Assembly: GCA_002189035.1 (NCBI GenBank)
Contig: CM007989.1
Coordinates: 7,607,501 to 7,671,500 of the forward strand
Direction of reading: 5' to 3'
DNA length: 64,000 nucleotides
Source: Utricularia gibba
Lineage: Eukaryota > Streptophyta > Magnoliopsida > Lamiales > Lentibulariaceae
A program made the translations under genes and the position numbers. The notes beneath the pieces were generated by a model. The model was not told the DNA's origin. It did no database searches and was given only the letters and a program-made list of their open reading frames with translations. Numbering within the stretch: the stretch's first letter is position 1; every line of letters starts with the position of its first letter. This document shows, piece after piece, positions 34,509 through 45,866 of the stretch.

Positions 34509-36967
34509 ATGGAGGACAATAACCCCTTGTGCGGATCCAAACACTGTCCCGGCTGCGGCCATAAACTCGATGGAAAACCAGTGAGTTCCTCCTCCTCGGT
34601 CTTTCTTTCTGTCCTTCTTCTTCCTAAGATGGTGGTGTGGTGTAAGGATTGGGTGGGGTTGCCGGCGGGGTGAAGTTTGATCCCACCGACCAAGAACTGA
34701 TCGAGCATCTGGAAGCTAAAGCTCAAGGGAAGGAGTCCAAATCTCATCCCTTGATCGACGAGTTCATTCCGACCATCGACGGCGAAGACGGGATCTGCTA
34801 TACCCATCCCGAGAAGCTCCCTGGTTCGTATTTTTCTTAGCAACACGCACCCTACACACAGTCCCGATGGATCGATCGTGTGTGTTTAGACTTAAGTCGC
34901 CTGGGTTGGTAACCTAACCTTACTTTGCTTCATCAACCATCCAATCAAGCAAACTCTTCTCTCCTTGTCAGAAAGTAACTGTAAATTCTCAGAACTGAGA
35001 ATCAGTTAGGGTTTTTCATTTTTGTGTTTTCGTTTGCAGGAGTGACGAGAGATGGTTTGAGTAGGCACTTCTTTCACCGGCCGTCGAAAGCATACACGAC
35101 GGGGACACGGAAGAGGAGGAAAATACAAACGGAGTGCGATCTTCAAGGGGCGAGACACGGTGGCACAAGACCGGGAAAACGAGGCCGGTGATGGCAAACG
35201 GCAAGCAAAAGGGTGCAAGAAGATACTGGTTTTGTACACCAATTTCGGGAAAAACAGGAAACCGGAAAAAACCAACTGGGTAATGCACCAGTACCATTTA
35301 GGGAAGCATGAGGAGGAGAAAGAAGGTGAGCTTGTTGTTTCGAAGATCTTCTACCAGACTCAGCCACGTCAGTGCAATTGGTCGGAGAGAATCTCCGGCG
35401 GGGTCGCCGCCAGCGCTGCTGTTACCGACAGCGGCGGCAGCTCCTCATCCCGAAAAGATGAGTTCGCTGCAGCGGCAGGTAATCTAGCAGCGATTCCGGG
35501 TTACAATGCACCTGATATACATCGCCATTTCGGGTTTCTCCCCGTCTCCTTCGACCAGGTAAAAAATGGAATTTATAATATTCCCCGCATACAGTAACAT
35601 CGTGTGTTACGTAAATATTGGTGGGGCGTTTTTGCACAGGGTGACAGGATCGGAGAAGCTTCCATCGGACGGGAAGCAGGCGGAGGCGCGTGCGAGGACG
35701 TGATCGGAGAGCCACGCCTTCATCACCCTCAGCAGCAGCAGCAACGACACCAAATTAGCACAGCCTTCAACATACGCAGGCCATCGCATTCCGTCTCCAC
35801 GATCATCTCGCCGGCGTCCATGAACATGATCCTCGATCAAGATCACTCCTTTGATGTCATCAACCTCCCCCATCAAAGTTTCCAGGTTTTGCCTTTTCAC
35901 TCATTCTTGTCGCGCCCCCGACATGAAATCATTCACGAACCCCATCCCTTTTCTTGCATGCTTATCATGATCACCCCCACGTCATCACACCATCCATTCT
36001 TTCTAACCCTAAATCCCTTATTCCTGCATTTCCACAGCCCCCGCCGCAGCCACCTCCGCCGGCGCCGCCGCAGCATCACAAACTGGGAGGGCGCTCAACC
36101 TCTGGATTGGAGGAAATCATCATGGGATGCACTTCAAGTGACATTAAAGAAGTAAGTAACTTCCAAATGCACTTTTTTTCTTCCCCCCCACGTGACAAAC
36201 CCTACACCTTACGCAAATCTACCCCCTCAAGCAGCATGACAGAGAAAAAAAAAAGGGCAAAAGTACAAACCACCAAACCATGTGTTGGTCTGTGTGGGTG
36301 AGAAAATAACCGTTTTTTATTTTTGAAAAAGTATTTTTTTAATAAAAATATTTAATAGGGAAAAGCAGTTACTTTTCTAAACATCTACTAATCTACTATC
36401 TTATTCCTGTAAACTATCTTCAAAACAAGAAAAAAAGCAGAGAAGAGAAAACCCTTTTTCTTTTTTAGTCATCCCCTTTCTTTATCTCTGTGCTCTTTAA
36501 CTTCGATCCCATTCCCATCCCTTTCTTCATTCAAACAGCTACATGGTTTTGAGATCCAGACAATGAAGTCTTTCAGCTTGTGCCTTACCGTATAAACATA
36601 GCAGAGGCTTCTGAGTTTGTGCCAGAAACTGGCTCCAAGAGCAAGTCTGCACATTTCTGATACTCTCTTGCCATTCAAAAAGCGCAAAGGGTGTGCGCCA
36701 TGAACACTTATTCCTTCTGTTGATAAAGAACTATGGATAGGAAAGGAACCCTGAGCCCTTTTCCCCTTTGGCATCCTAAGAGACCATTTTTTTTTATTTG
36801 TTTGTTTGTTTGCTTCTCAGGTGGATTTTGTGTATGTTTTACTGATAAACGCGAAACTGGAACCTCATTTGTTGCAGGAATCGACGATGGGGAACCAACA
36901 GGAAGCGGAGTGGTTGAAGTATTCGACGTTTTGGCCGGAGCCGGACAGCCACGATCATCATGGATAG
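34509..36967 (+). CDS. NAC075: NAC transcription factor, NAC075 type
   Basis: DNA-binding NAC transcription factor of the clade holding Arabidopsis NAC075, whose relatives act in vascular/secondary-wall and flowering control. Six exons are read: 34509-34580, 34647-34823, 35040-35558, 35640-35885, 36038-36151 and 36878-36967. An N-terminal CPGCGHKL motif precedes the NAC domain ([77 protein letters not shown]). The C-terminal region has Gln/His and Pro runs, then [17 protein letters not shown]. It ends in [21 protein letters not shown], matching the clade. The NAC domain is broken by three single-base losses, all in G runs: 34667-34670, 35147-35150 and 35211-35213. Restoring each one returns the family sequence. 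Confidence 0.9.
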
Positions 36968-38479
36968 CCCCGATCGGAGACCAGAACTGAAAACGGCGCC
37001 GTCAGCCGTCACCGCCGTCTCAGGTGACCCTACACTGCTCATGCTATTACAATGAGGAGAAAACTGATGCTTGAAAAGGGTGAAGAAGCGAGGGCAACGT
37101 TACTACAGAGTACAGACGGACAGACAACAAGCATCAGGAAGGAATCTGGAGCAGGCGGTCATGGCTGTTCAGCTATTTGATTATTATTTCTACTTATTCG
37201 CATATAACGAAGATTATATAGATTTTAATGCGTTTTCCACCGAAAATGACAATTTTCACAATATAAAAATTTTAAAAAATTCATTACTCAGATATCTAAT
37301 AATATCATAATTTAATTTTTTAATTGCATTTTTAATATACTTGGATTCATGCATTGTTATAAAAACCACAGTTGAATCGAGTTTGAACTATTTTAGAATA
37401 GGAGCCGTTCATAATAACGATTTAATCAAATTCAAAATATTTTAAAATATATAAAATCAATTACGATCTACTCATAGTTAAATTGCGATTGAATTATAAT
37501 TAGACTGTAATCAAATTATCCAAATTTTATTTTTTTATGAAAAACGAGTGATTCAATCACAAATTAAACTATACTTGAACACTTTTAATTGGATGAAAAA
37601 TGTAGAATTCATTTGATAGTAGGGTATTAATATACTTAAATATTTAAATATAGTATAATTGAGTATGTTGTATATACTAAATTTTATATAATATTTGATA
37701 TCTGATAATAAAAGTTCAAGTATATGATTGATATAGATATAATCAAACCCCTTTCTTCCATTTGTGTATACCATCTACATCTTCAAAAAATAAATATGTG
37801 AGTAATATAGTTATACAAGATTAACATATGTATATATATATATATTAAAAAATTGTGATATATGAATAATGAAACATTAATTTATATGTAAATTTGATTA
37901 CACTCATAGAACATGGTTTATAGTTGTAATACAAAAAAAATTCTTGAATTTAAATCATAAAAAAATTAAATTGGAACCTGATAATTTTGATATAAAAAAT
38001 TAAATAATTTTAAAAAAGAAGGAAATTTCAAAACTGGGGTTGTCTCAACTGAATTAAAAAATTCGAATTGAATATTAATTTACCACAAATTGATTATGTT
38101 ATAGAGAATAAGAAATAATATAATATTTTATAATAATAATATTATTATTTTCAAACACGTGTTACAATTTAATTCTAGGAAAACCCAAAAATTGAGTAGG
38201 GACAGCAGCCGTATGCACTAAATTAGGATTGGACTGTATAGAAAGTGACAACATACAATAATAGTAATAATAATAATAATAGTAATAGTAATAGTAGTAG
38301 TAGACTAGTAGTCCGCCGGAGGGGTAGTGGAGGAGAGGTAAAGCAGGGGGATGTCTTGTCCAAAGCGGGGCCATGCGAGCTTGTAAGAAAACGATTCCTC
38401 TTAAATCTCGTGGCTGGAGTTAGACGTGGACGCCTGAAGCAAAATGATACCCGCAATTAATGGAAGTGCCGGCGGCGCT
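36968..38479. other. AT-rich convergent spacer NAC / LRR
   Basis: Strongly AT-rich from 37190 to 38250, with a short (TA)n run at 37831-37845 and a trinucleotide repeat at 38257-38303. No coding sequence or recognisable transposon end was found. Confidence 0.4.
38257..38303. repeat. Imperfect ATA/GTA trinucleotide microsatellite
   Basis: A tract of about 47 bases made of AAT/AGT-type triplets that shift from ATA-rich to GTA-rich units along its length. It lies about 180 bases past the LRR gene stop codon, possibly in its 3' UTR. Confidence 0.8.
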
Positions 38480-39685
38480 TCACGGGCTCGGTGTCGCCGC
38501 CGCGGTTTCAAGCCCGCCCACGATCGACCCACAGACCAGCGGCTTTGTCAACGGGTTTCTCAGGCAGCTCAATCCGTCGCCGGGGTTGGAGGAGCACTCT
38601 GGCGGAGGGCGTTGCATCCCTTTGCCTGGAATGCAGTTGAACGAGAAATCGAATCCCACGTCCCTGAAAGTAAGCCTCTCGCAGTCTTGATTGAACCCGG
38701 AAAAGAAATTGGCTGAAACGGTTAAGTTGATGAGGTTCCTCAAGGAACAGAGGAGTTCGGGGAGCTCCCCGGAGAGCTTATTGTTGGCGAAATTGAGGAC
38801 TTCGATCCCACTGAGACAAGTCAGGGAGTCGGGTAAATGGCCGCTGAGTGAATTGGAGCTCACGTCCAATACTTGGAGATCAGTCCACAGCCCAATTCCT
38901 TCAGGGACGCAGCCAGTGAGTTTGTTGTTCAGAAACAAGATTTCTTTGACCCCCACGTAGCTGAAAGTAAAAGGAATGTTCCCACTGAGCTTATTGTTGG
39001 CAAAGTTCATGACAGAAGCAGGGGAACTAGCTAAATTTTCAGGGATTTCACCATCAAACAGATTGTTGTTGAGAAAAATCGCGTCCAGTTTCTTGTTGAA
39101 GAGCTCCATGGGAAGTGGCCCAGAGAAGTAATTGAATCTGAGGTCCAAGTAGAGGAGATTGGGGATATACAGAATCGCAGCAGGGAAGGATCCTGAGAAA
39201 CGGTTGTTGCTGAGATCTAATTCAGTGAGCGAACTCAAATCTCTCAGAGAAAAAGGGATTGTCCCCGAGAATCTGTTGCTGTTGAGATGCAGAATGGACA
39301 AATCCGTGAGATACGACAGCTCTCCAACCAAGCTCCCTTGAAGATTTCCATGGTTTAGATCTATAGCCGCAACAATCCTTCCAGTGGGATTCCCCAGCAA
39401 GTCTTGAGAATCAGCACAAAACACTCCTTTATAAGAACAAACATCCGAACCAACCCAAGTACTCAAAATGCCCGAAGGATCATCAGTAATTGCAGACTTC
39501 CAAGCTTGAAGAGCAGCGTACGGTGAACCCGTGCGTCCGAAAGGGTCTCCCGGCGGGCTATTTCCTTCCCCCAGCCACAGATTTCCACCCCCGCCGCCGC
39601 CGATGGGGACCCCAACTGAAAGCGCGGATCGCACCAGCGCCGTTGCATGGAGAAGCAAAACAAGAAAACAAGCACAGTTTTCCAT
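38480..39685 (-). CDS. Secreted leucine-rich-repeat protein, At4g06744 type
   Basis: Single-exon gene of 401 residues. The start at 39685 gives a signal peptide (CACFLVLLLHATALV). A Gly-rich linker and an LRR N-terminal cap (AALQAWKSAITDDP..WVGSDVCSYKGVFC) follow. About ten plant-type repeats come next (LTELDLSNNRFSGSFP; IFLNNNLFDGEIP; VLNFANNKLSGELP), then a Cys-containing C-terminal cap (FNCIPGKGMQRPPPEC). The LRR domain is like that of leucine-rich-repeat extensins, but there is no Ser-Pro repeat tail, so it matches uncharacterised At4g06744-type proteins. An apoplastic or wall-bound role is inferred. A longer in-frame ATG at 39754 would bury the signal peptide and was not chosen. Confidence 0.9.
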   Translation of the reverse strand: MENCACFLVLLLHATALVRSALSVGVPIGGGGGGNLWLGEGNSPPGDPFGRTGSPYAALQAWKSAITDDPSGILSTWVGSDVCSYKGVFCADSQDLLGNPTGRIVAAIDLNHGNLQGSLVGELSYLTDLSILHLNSNRFSGTIPFSLRDLSSLTELDLSNNRFSGSFPAAILYIPNLLYLDLRFNYFSGPLPMELFNKKLDAIFLNNNLFDGEIPENLASSPASVMNFANNKLSGNIPFTFSYVGVKEILFLNNKLTGCVPEGIGLWTDLQVLDVSSNSLSGHLPDSLTCLSGIEVLNFANNKLSGELPELLCSLRNLINLTVSANFFSGFNQDCERLTFRDVGFDFSFNCIPGKGMQRPPPECSSNPGDGLSCLRNPLTKPLVCGSIVGGLETAAATPSP

Positions 39686-41873
39686 ACGCCGGGGAACGGG
39701 AACGCGATTCCGGGGAGCCGTAGCGCGTACTGTAGAAAGGAAACCGGAATTCAAATCAACGTTTCTTCCGCAAACTTATTTTAATTATATTATTTTTTCC
39801 TTTACCAGCTTGAAAAATGTATTATACAAACTTCAGAATTTTAAATATATTTATTATAAATTCCAGCTGTAATTCTTTCGTTTGTGGGCCAGCCCCGCCG
39901 CATTATGATTGGACACGCACGCTCCCGCCAAATCTATCTGCGTGGTCGGCATTCTTGCAACCAACAAGCTATGTACACAAGGATGCACCTAATTAATATT
40001 TTTAAATAAATTCAAAAAAATATTCGAAATAAACAGTTTATTTTAAAATATTTTTTTACAGAAAATAATATGATTAGGATATTGTATTTAGAAGTTATTA
40101 AGTAATTAAAACTACGATTTAAATACTTCTACATAAATAAATTCAACATAATTAAATATATTATAAATTTCAATGCATACTTTTATTTTAAATCATATAA
40201 TTACTATTTAAATAAAGTGCCACCAGAGTATTTAATGTATATAAATGATATGGTAAATTATTAAAAAAGGATGGTAAATATCTGAATTCAACCCGACAAA
40301 TTTAGAACAAGTTTCGAGAGTGTGATATAGATATTGTGAATCATCACGGTTTGATGTGCATGTGTATTCGTATTCGTATTTTTAAGATTTATTTTCTCAA
40401 ATTTTATTTTTCCATTTGGTCATCGTAAAAAAAAATTCACTGCCCCTAATGTGTTTGGCATATAAGTACTATTTTGAAATGATGATTAAATTGATCGAAT
40501 TATGATTAGATGATGATTTATTGTTTTCATTTTAAAATAATTTGAATTTAATCCAATCATTTTGGTTAACTCAAATTCAACTTATGACTGCATAAAAAAA
40601 GGGTTCTAAAACAATAGTAACTAGGGCGTGTTAAAGCCGAAGACGTGAAATTGGGTAATTGAAGAGTTGAAAATGACTTGGGGTTTTTGCACAGGAGGCC
40701 TCATAAAACCTCGTATTTTCACCGGGTGGTCCTTCCCATGTAGTCGACGGGAGTGAGTGAGTGAGCGACGGAGCGACGTCGGCAGGAAAAATCCGACGTG
40801 CAGCAGTCCAAGTTCCGCCGCCTCGCGCAGGTCTCCCGCCGTTTTGAGTCCGCCCCTTCGAACGAATGCTTAGGTCCCTTTGGTGAGATGCAATTGGATT
40901 GACTTTTATTTAGGATAAAAAAATCATTTTTTCAGAAATAGAAAAAATTAAACTTTTTCTTTAAATTTATTTTTATCCTTTATTATATTATTTTAATGAA
41001 TTAATTTTTACTTATACATAATTTAACCATCAAATTAAACATATAATCAATATTTAATTTTGTGCGTAGCGTAAACCTTTCATTTAAATCCAACAAAACA
41101 CATCTTTAGTTTTTAGGTTGAGTGAAGTGAGGCCAAAGGTAGAAAATGGAAATGATAATAATTAATTTTAAAGATTGATATTTAAATATCACTCATATGA
41201 AATATAAATCCATCTAATTTATTAATTTAATTAACTTTATGATATCAAATATAATATAATTTTTTATTTGAAAATTTTTTAGTACTATTATCTATTATTG
41301 AAATTTCGATAATATTTATACATAAATTTAGCCATAACTTTTTTTTATGAAACACATCATATTTTTTATTAAATAATATTCTCTAAAAAACCATACTCAT
41401 GTTTTTTAATTCATTCCTTTTTATACACATTAATCATATTTATATCTAACCTGAAATAAATTAAAATACAATATCAAGCAACATTATTGGCATGCAATCC
41501 AATGTGCGTGGCGATTAAGCTCTAGACTTGGATCATTAGCAAAACGACCAGATCAAGAAAGAGAACCAGCAAACATGTTGAGAAAGTTGGAGCATCACCA
41601 GATAAAACCATCAAAGTGGAGGGAGGGGAAGAATCATGACATGCTCATGCTGAGTCGAAATACAAGTTTCCATCACCAAATAAGCCAACACACAAAGTGC
41701 ACAGATTTGATCATATAAAGTAAAGCTGTCCGTAAATACTGGTAGCCAGACTTTTCTCCTCCTGCCAAGAATCCACATGTTGAAAAGTGCAAACCATAGA
41801 GCAGAAAGTGAAACAGCGGCTTTAGAGTTGATAGTGCATATGTGAATAAAACATGAGAAATCTTACCTAGTGA
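39686..41873. other. 2.2-kb AT-rich spacer with one GC-rich island
   Basis: Mostly AT-rich. The LRR promoter side holds an E2F-like TCCCGCCAAA near 39927. A GC-rich island at about 40680-40880 contains GAGT repeats and a short open stretch (VQQSKFRRLAQVSRRFE) that may be a gene relic. Bases 41500-41870 should hold the profilin 3' UTR. Nothing else is recognised. Confidence 0.35.
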
Positions 41874-43175
41874 TTAAAGCCCCTGCTCAATGAGGTAATC
41901 ACCTATCCTCTCAACAAGCACGTTGCATTGGCCTGGAGCCATGGGCTCATCATAGATGCCAATGATTAGGGCAAGCCCGGTTTTCTTTATTGTTGCGCCA
42001 CCAGCTCCCTAGCCCAAAATCAATATATCAATGTAATGAGATGATGCAAACGGTCAGAAGACAAACTTGGTGGGAAACATATACAATTCTGAGTACTGGC
42101 ACATCTTAACTTAGAAAACGATCTACAAGTGAACAAAGGCATCTGAAAAGTGCCAGGGAATTCGATGCTAATCTACTGTACCAAACTTCATTCCATAAAT
42201 GATATCGGAAGCTTCAACTTTTATCTTGCATCATGCCGATGCAATCTTAATGAGAAGGGGATATGATAAGGTTGCAAAGAGAGGAGCAGATTTCGACATT
42301 TGAAAGGAGCAATTTTCACTTACAATAGAGGAGTGTCAACATACCTTCTTCCCTCGAATGACTGCCCCAGGCTCGCCTTGAATCACCATGTATTTAATTC
42401 CCCCAATGTACAAACCTGTAGGGGCTAGTGTGCCAGGAGCTTCAAAGTCGCTCAACACAGCAGTTAGCTCCTCATGCTTGAACTGCATTAGTATGATTCA
42501 AGAGATAGATATAATCTTTTGCAGATAAAAACTGAAAACTTGTCGACGAAACATCAGGCTATTGCTAACGATTAAAAATTGAATGCAACAAGCATCTTTC
42601 TGATTGAAAATAAATTTTCTAATGCATTCAAAGAAACCAAAAGTTCTCACAAGCATCGCCACATGATGGTAGGTGTTGAGTTAAAGATGATCACTTTCAA
42701 CCAAATAAAATATAATGCAAACAAAGAACAGACTTTCGGACCAGATCAGGCTATAAAGAAAATCAAACAAGCTCTGATAATAGATCTGGAAGCCAGATCA
42801 GGCTATACAAGAACTGCTAGATCAAATTACTTCAGAATTAATATAAACATATCTAATTTCAAAAAAACCTAAAAAATTCAAATCAAGTAAAACGAAGTCA
42901 AAAATTGGCTGGAGCAAAGGACACTGAAAAATCAGACTTAATTTCAAGAAATCCCAAATTGAATCTGCCAGCCCAATTAAATTCGAATCAAAATCAATAA
43001 CAAAGCACCAGATCCAGAAAAGCAACACATTCGGTAATTAAACAAGGCGAACCACTGGGAAAGTTGCGCTCTGGGCCCAGACGCTGCCGTCATGGCCTAT
43101 AATGGCAGCGGAAGTAAGGCGGCAGCCTTCATAATCGGCCATCAAATGGTCGTCGATGTAGGTTTGCCACGACAT
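41874..43175 (-). CDS. PRF: Profilin
   Basis: Actin-monomer and poly-proline binding protein, also a known pan-allergen family. Three exons (43175-43053, 42482-42345 and 42008-41874) join at phase 0 to 131 residues, exactly the usual plant length. Hallmarks are the N-terminal [46 protein letters not shown], the GKKGAGG loop and the C-terminal helix [15 protein letters not shown]. The conserved three-exon structure of plant profilins is kept. The first donor (GTG|GTTCGC) is a weak consensus but gives the right frame and length. Frame is intact throughout. Confidence 0.97.
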
Positions 43176-43600
43176 GGTTGAGAGTCGACGACAAAAAATA
43201 CGCCTTGCTGCTGAAGTGCGAAAATGGTGATGCACGACTGCGAACGGAACTTTATGCTGACGAGTCGAGCATCTTGACCATGAAAAGACTATTTCACCCC
43301 TCCCGTTTACTCCTCGGTCGCGTATGAGAGATTTCAAATATTCCTCCACGATTTCCTCCCCATTGCTTGTACGGGAGGGCTCAACCGTAATTACAGAGTG
43401 TCGGTATTTTCTCTCTCCACGAAACGGGTTTAAATTTCAAAATTTCTCATAAGCTTTTGTTCTTCGCAAAATTCTCCGCCATTTTCCGTTGGAATCTCCG
43501 TTTCTTGTTGGGAGCGTGACGGCCACGCCCGCGAACGGCGGTTTCTCTGAGCTCCGCGGCTTGAGTGAACGGTTTTGGAATCTGAGAACCGTGAACGCTG
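43176..43600. promoter_or_regulatory. Divergent promoter, profilin / SPC24
   Basis: 425 bp separate two start codons of divergent genes. The region is GC-balanced and must contain both promoters and leaders. No consensus element stands out. Confidence 0.45.
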
Positions 43601-44633
43601 ATGGGGGAAGCATCTAGATCAATGAATCTGGAGGAATTGATGGAGTACGAGAAAAAATTGGTTGATTTCTTGAAGGAAGATAACGACATACTTAGCTTCA
43701 AGCATTTCTTCCGGCAATCCGGAGTGTTTCTAACTCAATGCGAAAAAGATTTCAACCAAACTCAAAGGTCGATTGAAGGTTAGTAGTTTTAGCATTTCTT
43801 AAGATTCTAGGTAGTTTCAGGTAAACTCCATCTACTGTCACTCTAGGAGAATGATTTTTCTATAGGAGCGAGATCAAATTCGTGTGCTTGCAACTCTGTC
43901 GGTTCTTTTAGTATTTTTTCTTACCGATAAGTGTCCCAGAGTATGAGAGGAGAATTACTTCATGTGTACGGAGGGTTTTGGCCTTAGAACCTGAGAGTGA
44001 TTCGGATAAAGAACTGGAGATGCTCGAAATGGAGCTGGAGCAAGAGAAACAGTTCGAGAAGACACTCAGAAAAGAGCTTAGATATGTATTGATAGTTTTT
44101 GGGTTATCATCTCTTACCTTATGTCAGCAACTAACTACTTTTTTTGAAACAAACACAGAAACTATCGATGAAAAAGAGGACCTGAAGCGACAAATGGAAT
44201 CCATTGAAGAAAAAAATCGGAATTTGAGGAAGATTGCGAGAGATGAATTGAAACTTGAGTAATGAAAATCTTCTCACAATGTTAATTCGCGTTGCTATCT
44301 TGGGGAGTATTGATGGATGCATTTTCCTTTTGCTTTACAGAAACAAGTTGTCAATGCATGCGTCTGTAACAAAAGTGGTGCCAAACATGAAAGATCCATC
44401 AAAAGTATCAGGCTGTATCCCTTTCCATCTTGATTGCAATTTTTACCGGATGTGCCTATGTTTTTTGAAATTTGCATACTGTTGATCATGTGCATGGATT
44501 TTCCATTTAACTCGAAATCCTAGATATTGTGGATAGGCAAAAGAAGAATGCCAACAAATTCGATGTGGATTTGCAGCAGATATCTTCATATGATTCTTGT
44601 GACCATATATGGAAGTTGATAAACTCTTCTTGA
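43601..44633 (+). CDS. SPC24: Kinetochore protein SPC24 (NDC80 complex)
   Basis: Partner of SPC25 in the NDC80 complex. Exon 1 (43601-43778) encodes the N-terminal helix (NLEELMEYEKKLVDFLKEDN). Coiled coil follows (ELEMLEMELEQEKQFEKTLRKELR, then KEDLKRQMESIEEKNRNL). The globular domain is clear: LSMHASVTKVVPNM, KVSG|YIVDRQKKNANKFDVD and SYDSCDHIWKLI, ending at TGA 44631-44633. The donor after KVSG is GGCT|GTATCC. The acceptor that best continues exon 1 (43987) joins directly to EPESDSDKELE. About 20 coiled-coil residues found in Arabidopsis SPC24 have no visible exon here. The internal junction around 44085-44155 is uncertain because the intron is open in frame. Confidence 0.82.
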
Positions 44634-45866
44634 CCGTTGATTAATAATGTGTATGGAGTGTATGGAGTGTATGTAGCATTTTCAGTGTACACTGGATTGT
44701 ATTTGTGTTTGCAGTTCATATGAATTCCGAATATTTTAATGCATTTTTTTTCTTGTTAAATTTGAATGCGTTAGTGGTCTGAACAGGAGCACGGAGCTCT
44801 ACATTCAGGTTTTAGGTTTAATAGATGATCCATTTGAAGTATGTGGTGTTAGCACAATAAATTTAGTTTATAGCACTTTATGGGAAGTGCGTTGTTACAG
44901 AGGCAGCATATCATTAGGTAGAAATTAATATATTCTGAAGCTCCTAAATTTGCAGCACCCCCATTGTCCATTTTTTTCAAGTTGTTACATGTTAATCTGT
45001 GCATCCGGGGCTTGAAGAATTTTCCAACTTGGAAGTTTTGGCATCAAACAGCAGTCGTCTACAAGCAGTGAGTGAGCTACCTCCTTTCTGAAATTTGCAA
45101 ATGTAGCTCATGAAATTCTCACAATCCTGCATAAAACGTACAGGCCTACGCTATGTTGCGGATCTGCCCATGGGTTGGGAGGGAGAAGAGAGCATAAGAT
45201 CTCAAATCTTGAAGAGGGAAGTGGCTGAAAACAGCCCAAGGAACGAACTTGTGTGGCGAATCAAGCGCAGCTGTTTTGACAGCATATTCGTCCTCCACAT
45301 GCAGGTGACTAGAAAAGCAAGCACATTCACAAAATGAGCAAGATGGTATCTTTATCCTTTTGGTTTATTTACCTTGCCTCCAATGTCATTGTTGTAGGAG
45401 CCACCATACGCATTGGATCCAAATCTAGAGACTGGACTGTTAGTTGTCAGCGTTTTGTTTTTTGAAGTTGTGGTGGAACGCAGTTCATTTCATCTGGATC
45501 GTGCTCAAAATGAGACCTGACATATGCTGTCGGAATCTGAGTAGACCTGACATAGATTACGAAGGGCATGAACTGATTTATACGTGTATCGATGTATTAT
45601 ATGGGTAGTTGATTGAAATGATATGGGAGTTAATTAAGAATGATGGAAGCTGACTGATTGTGGTTCTGGTGCGGCAATTGAGTTCAAGGTAGATGAGGTG
45701 TCGAGATTGATGACTAGGACAACACAGCAATGTCGTACGGTACAGGTGGAGGTGGGGAAGCACAAACCAAGACTCCACTGGTAAAGAGTGGATTTTCGCC
45801 AAGCGGGAGTTGGAGAAAGAATGCGACGGGGCGACGGCGGCGGTCATTCTTCGACACACGAACACC
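44634..45866. other. Spacer SPC24 / PBL8 with a coding-like stretch
   Basis: Bases 44634-45000 look like 3' UTR and spacer. A stretch at about 45130-45306 reads as plausible protein on the plus strand and is listed separately. Bases 45600-45866 are probably the kinase leader. Confidence 0.35.
45002..45306 (+). other. Unassigned coding-like exons
   Basis: An open frame (about 45002-45069) reads LEEFSNLEVLASNSSRLQA up to a GTGAGT donor. After a possible acceptor (GTACAG, about 45140) another reads LRYVADLPMGWEGEESIR, continues to SPRNELVWRIKRSCFD and ends at CAG|GTGACT. Composition and splice-like borders suggest exons of a small gene or a relic. The two do not join in frame with the nearest sites, and I cannot name a family. 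Confidence 0.25.

Noticed and set aside
40876-41110. Possible MITE with degenerate inverted ends
   Set aside because: The ends share only a short AT-rich resemblance, and no clear target duplication is seen.
44408-44416. A fourth GC donor in SPC24 (CAG|GCTGTA)
   Set aside because: The GT three bases later (GGCT|GTATCC) keeps frame and gives the better family match SGYIVDR.
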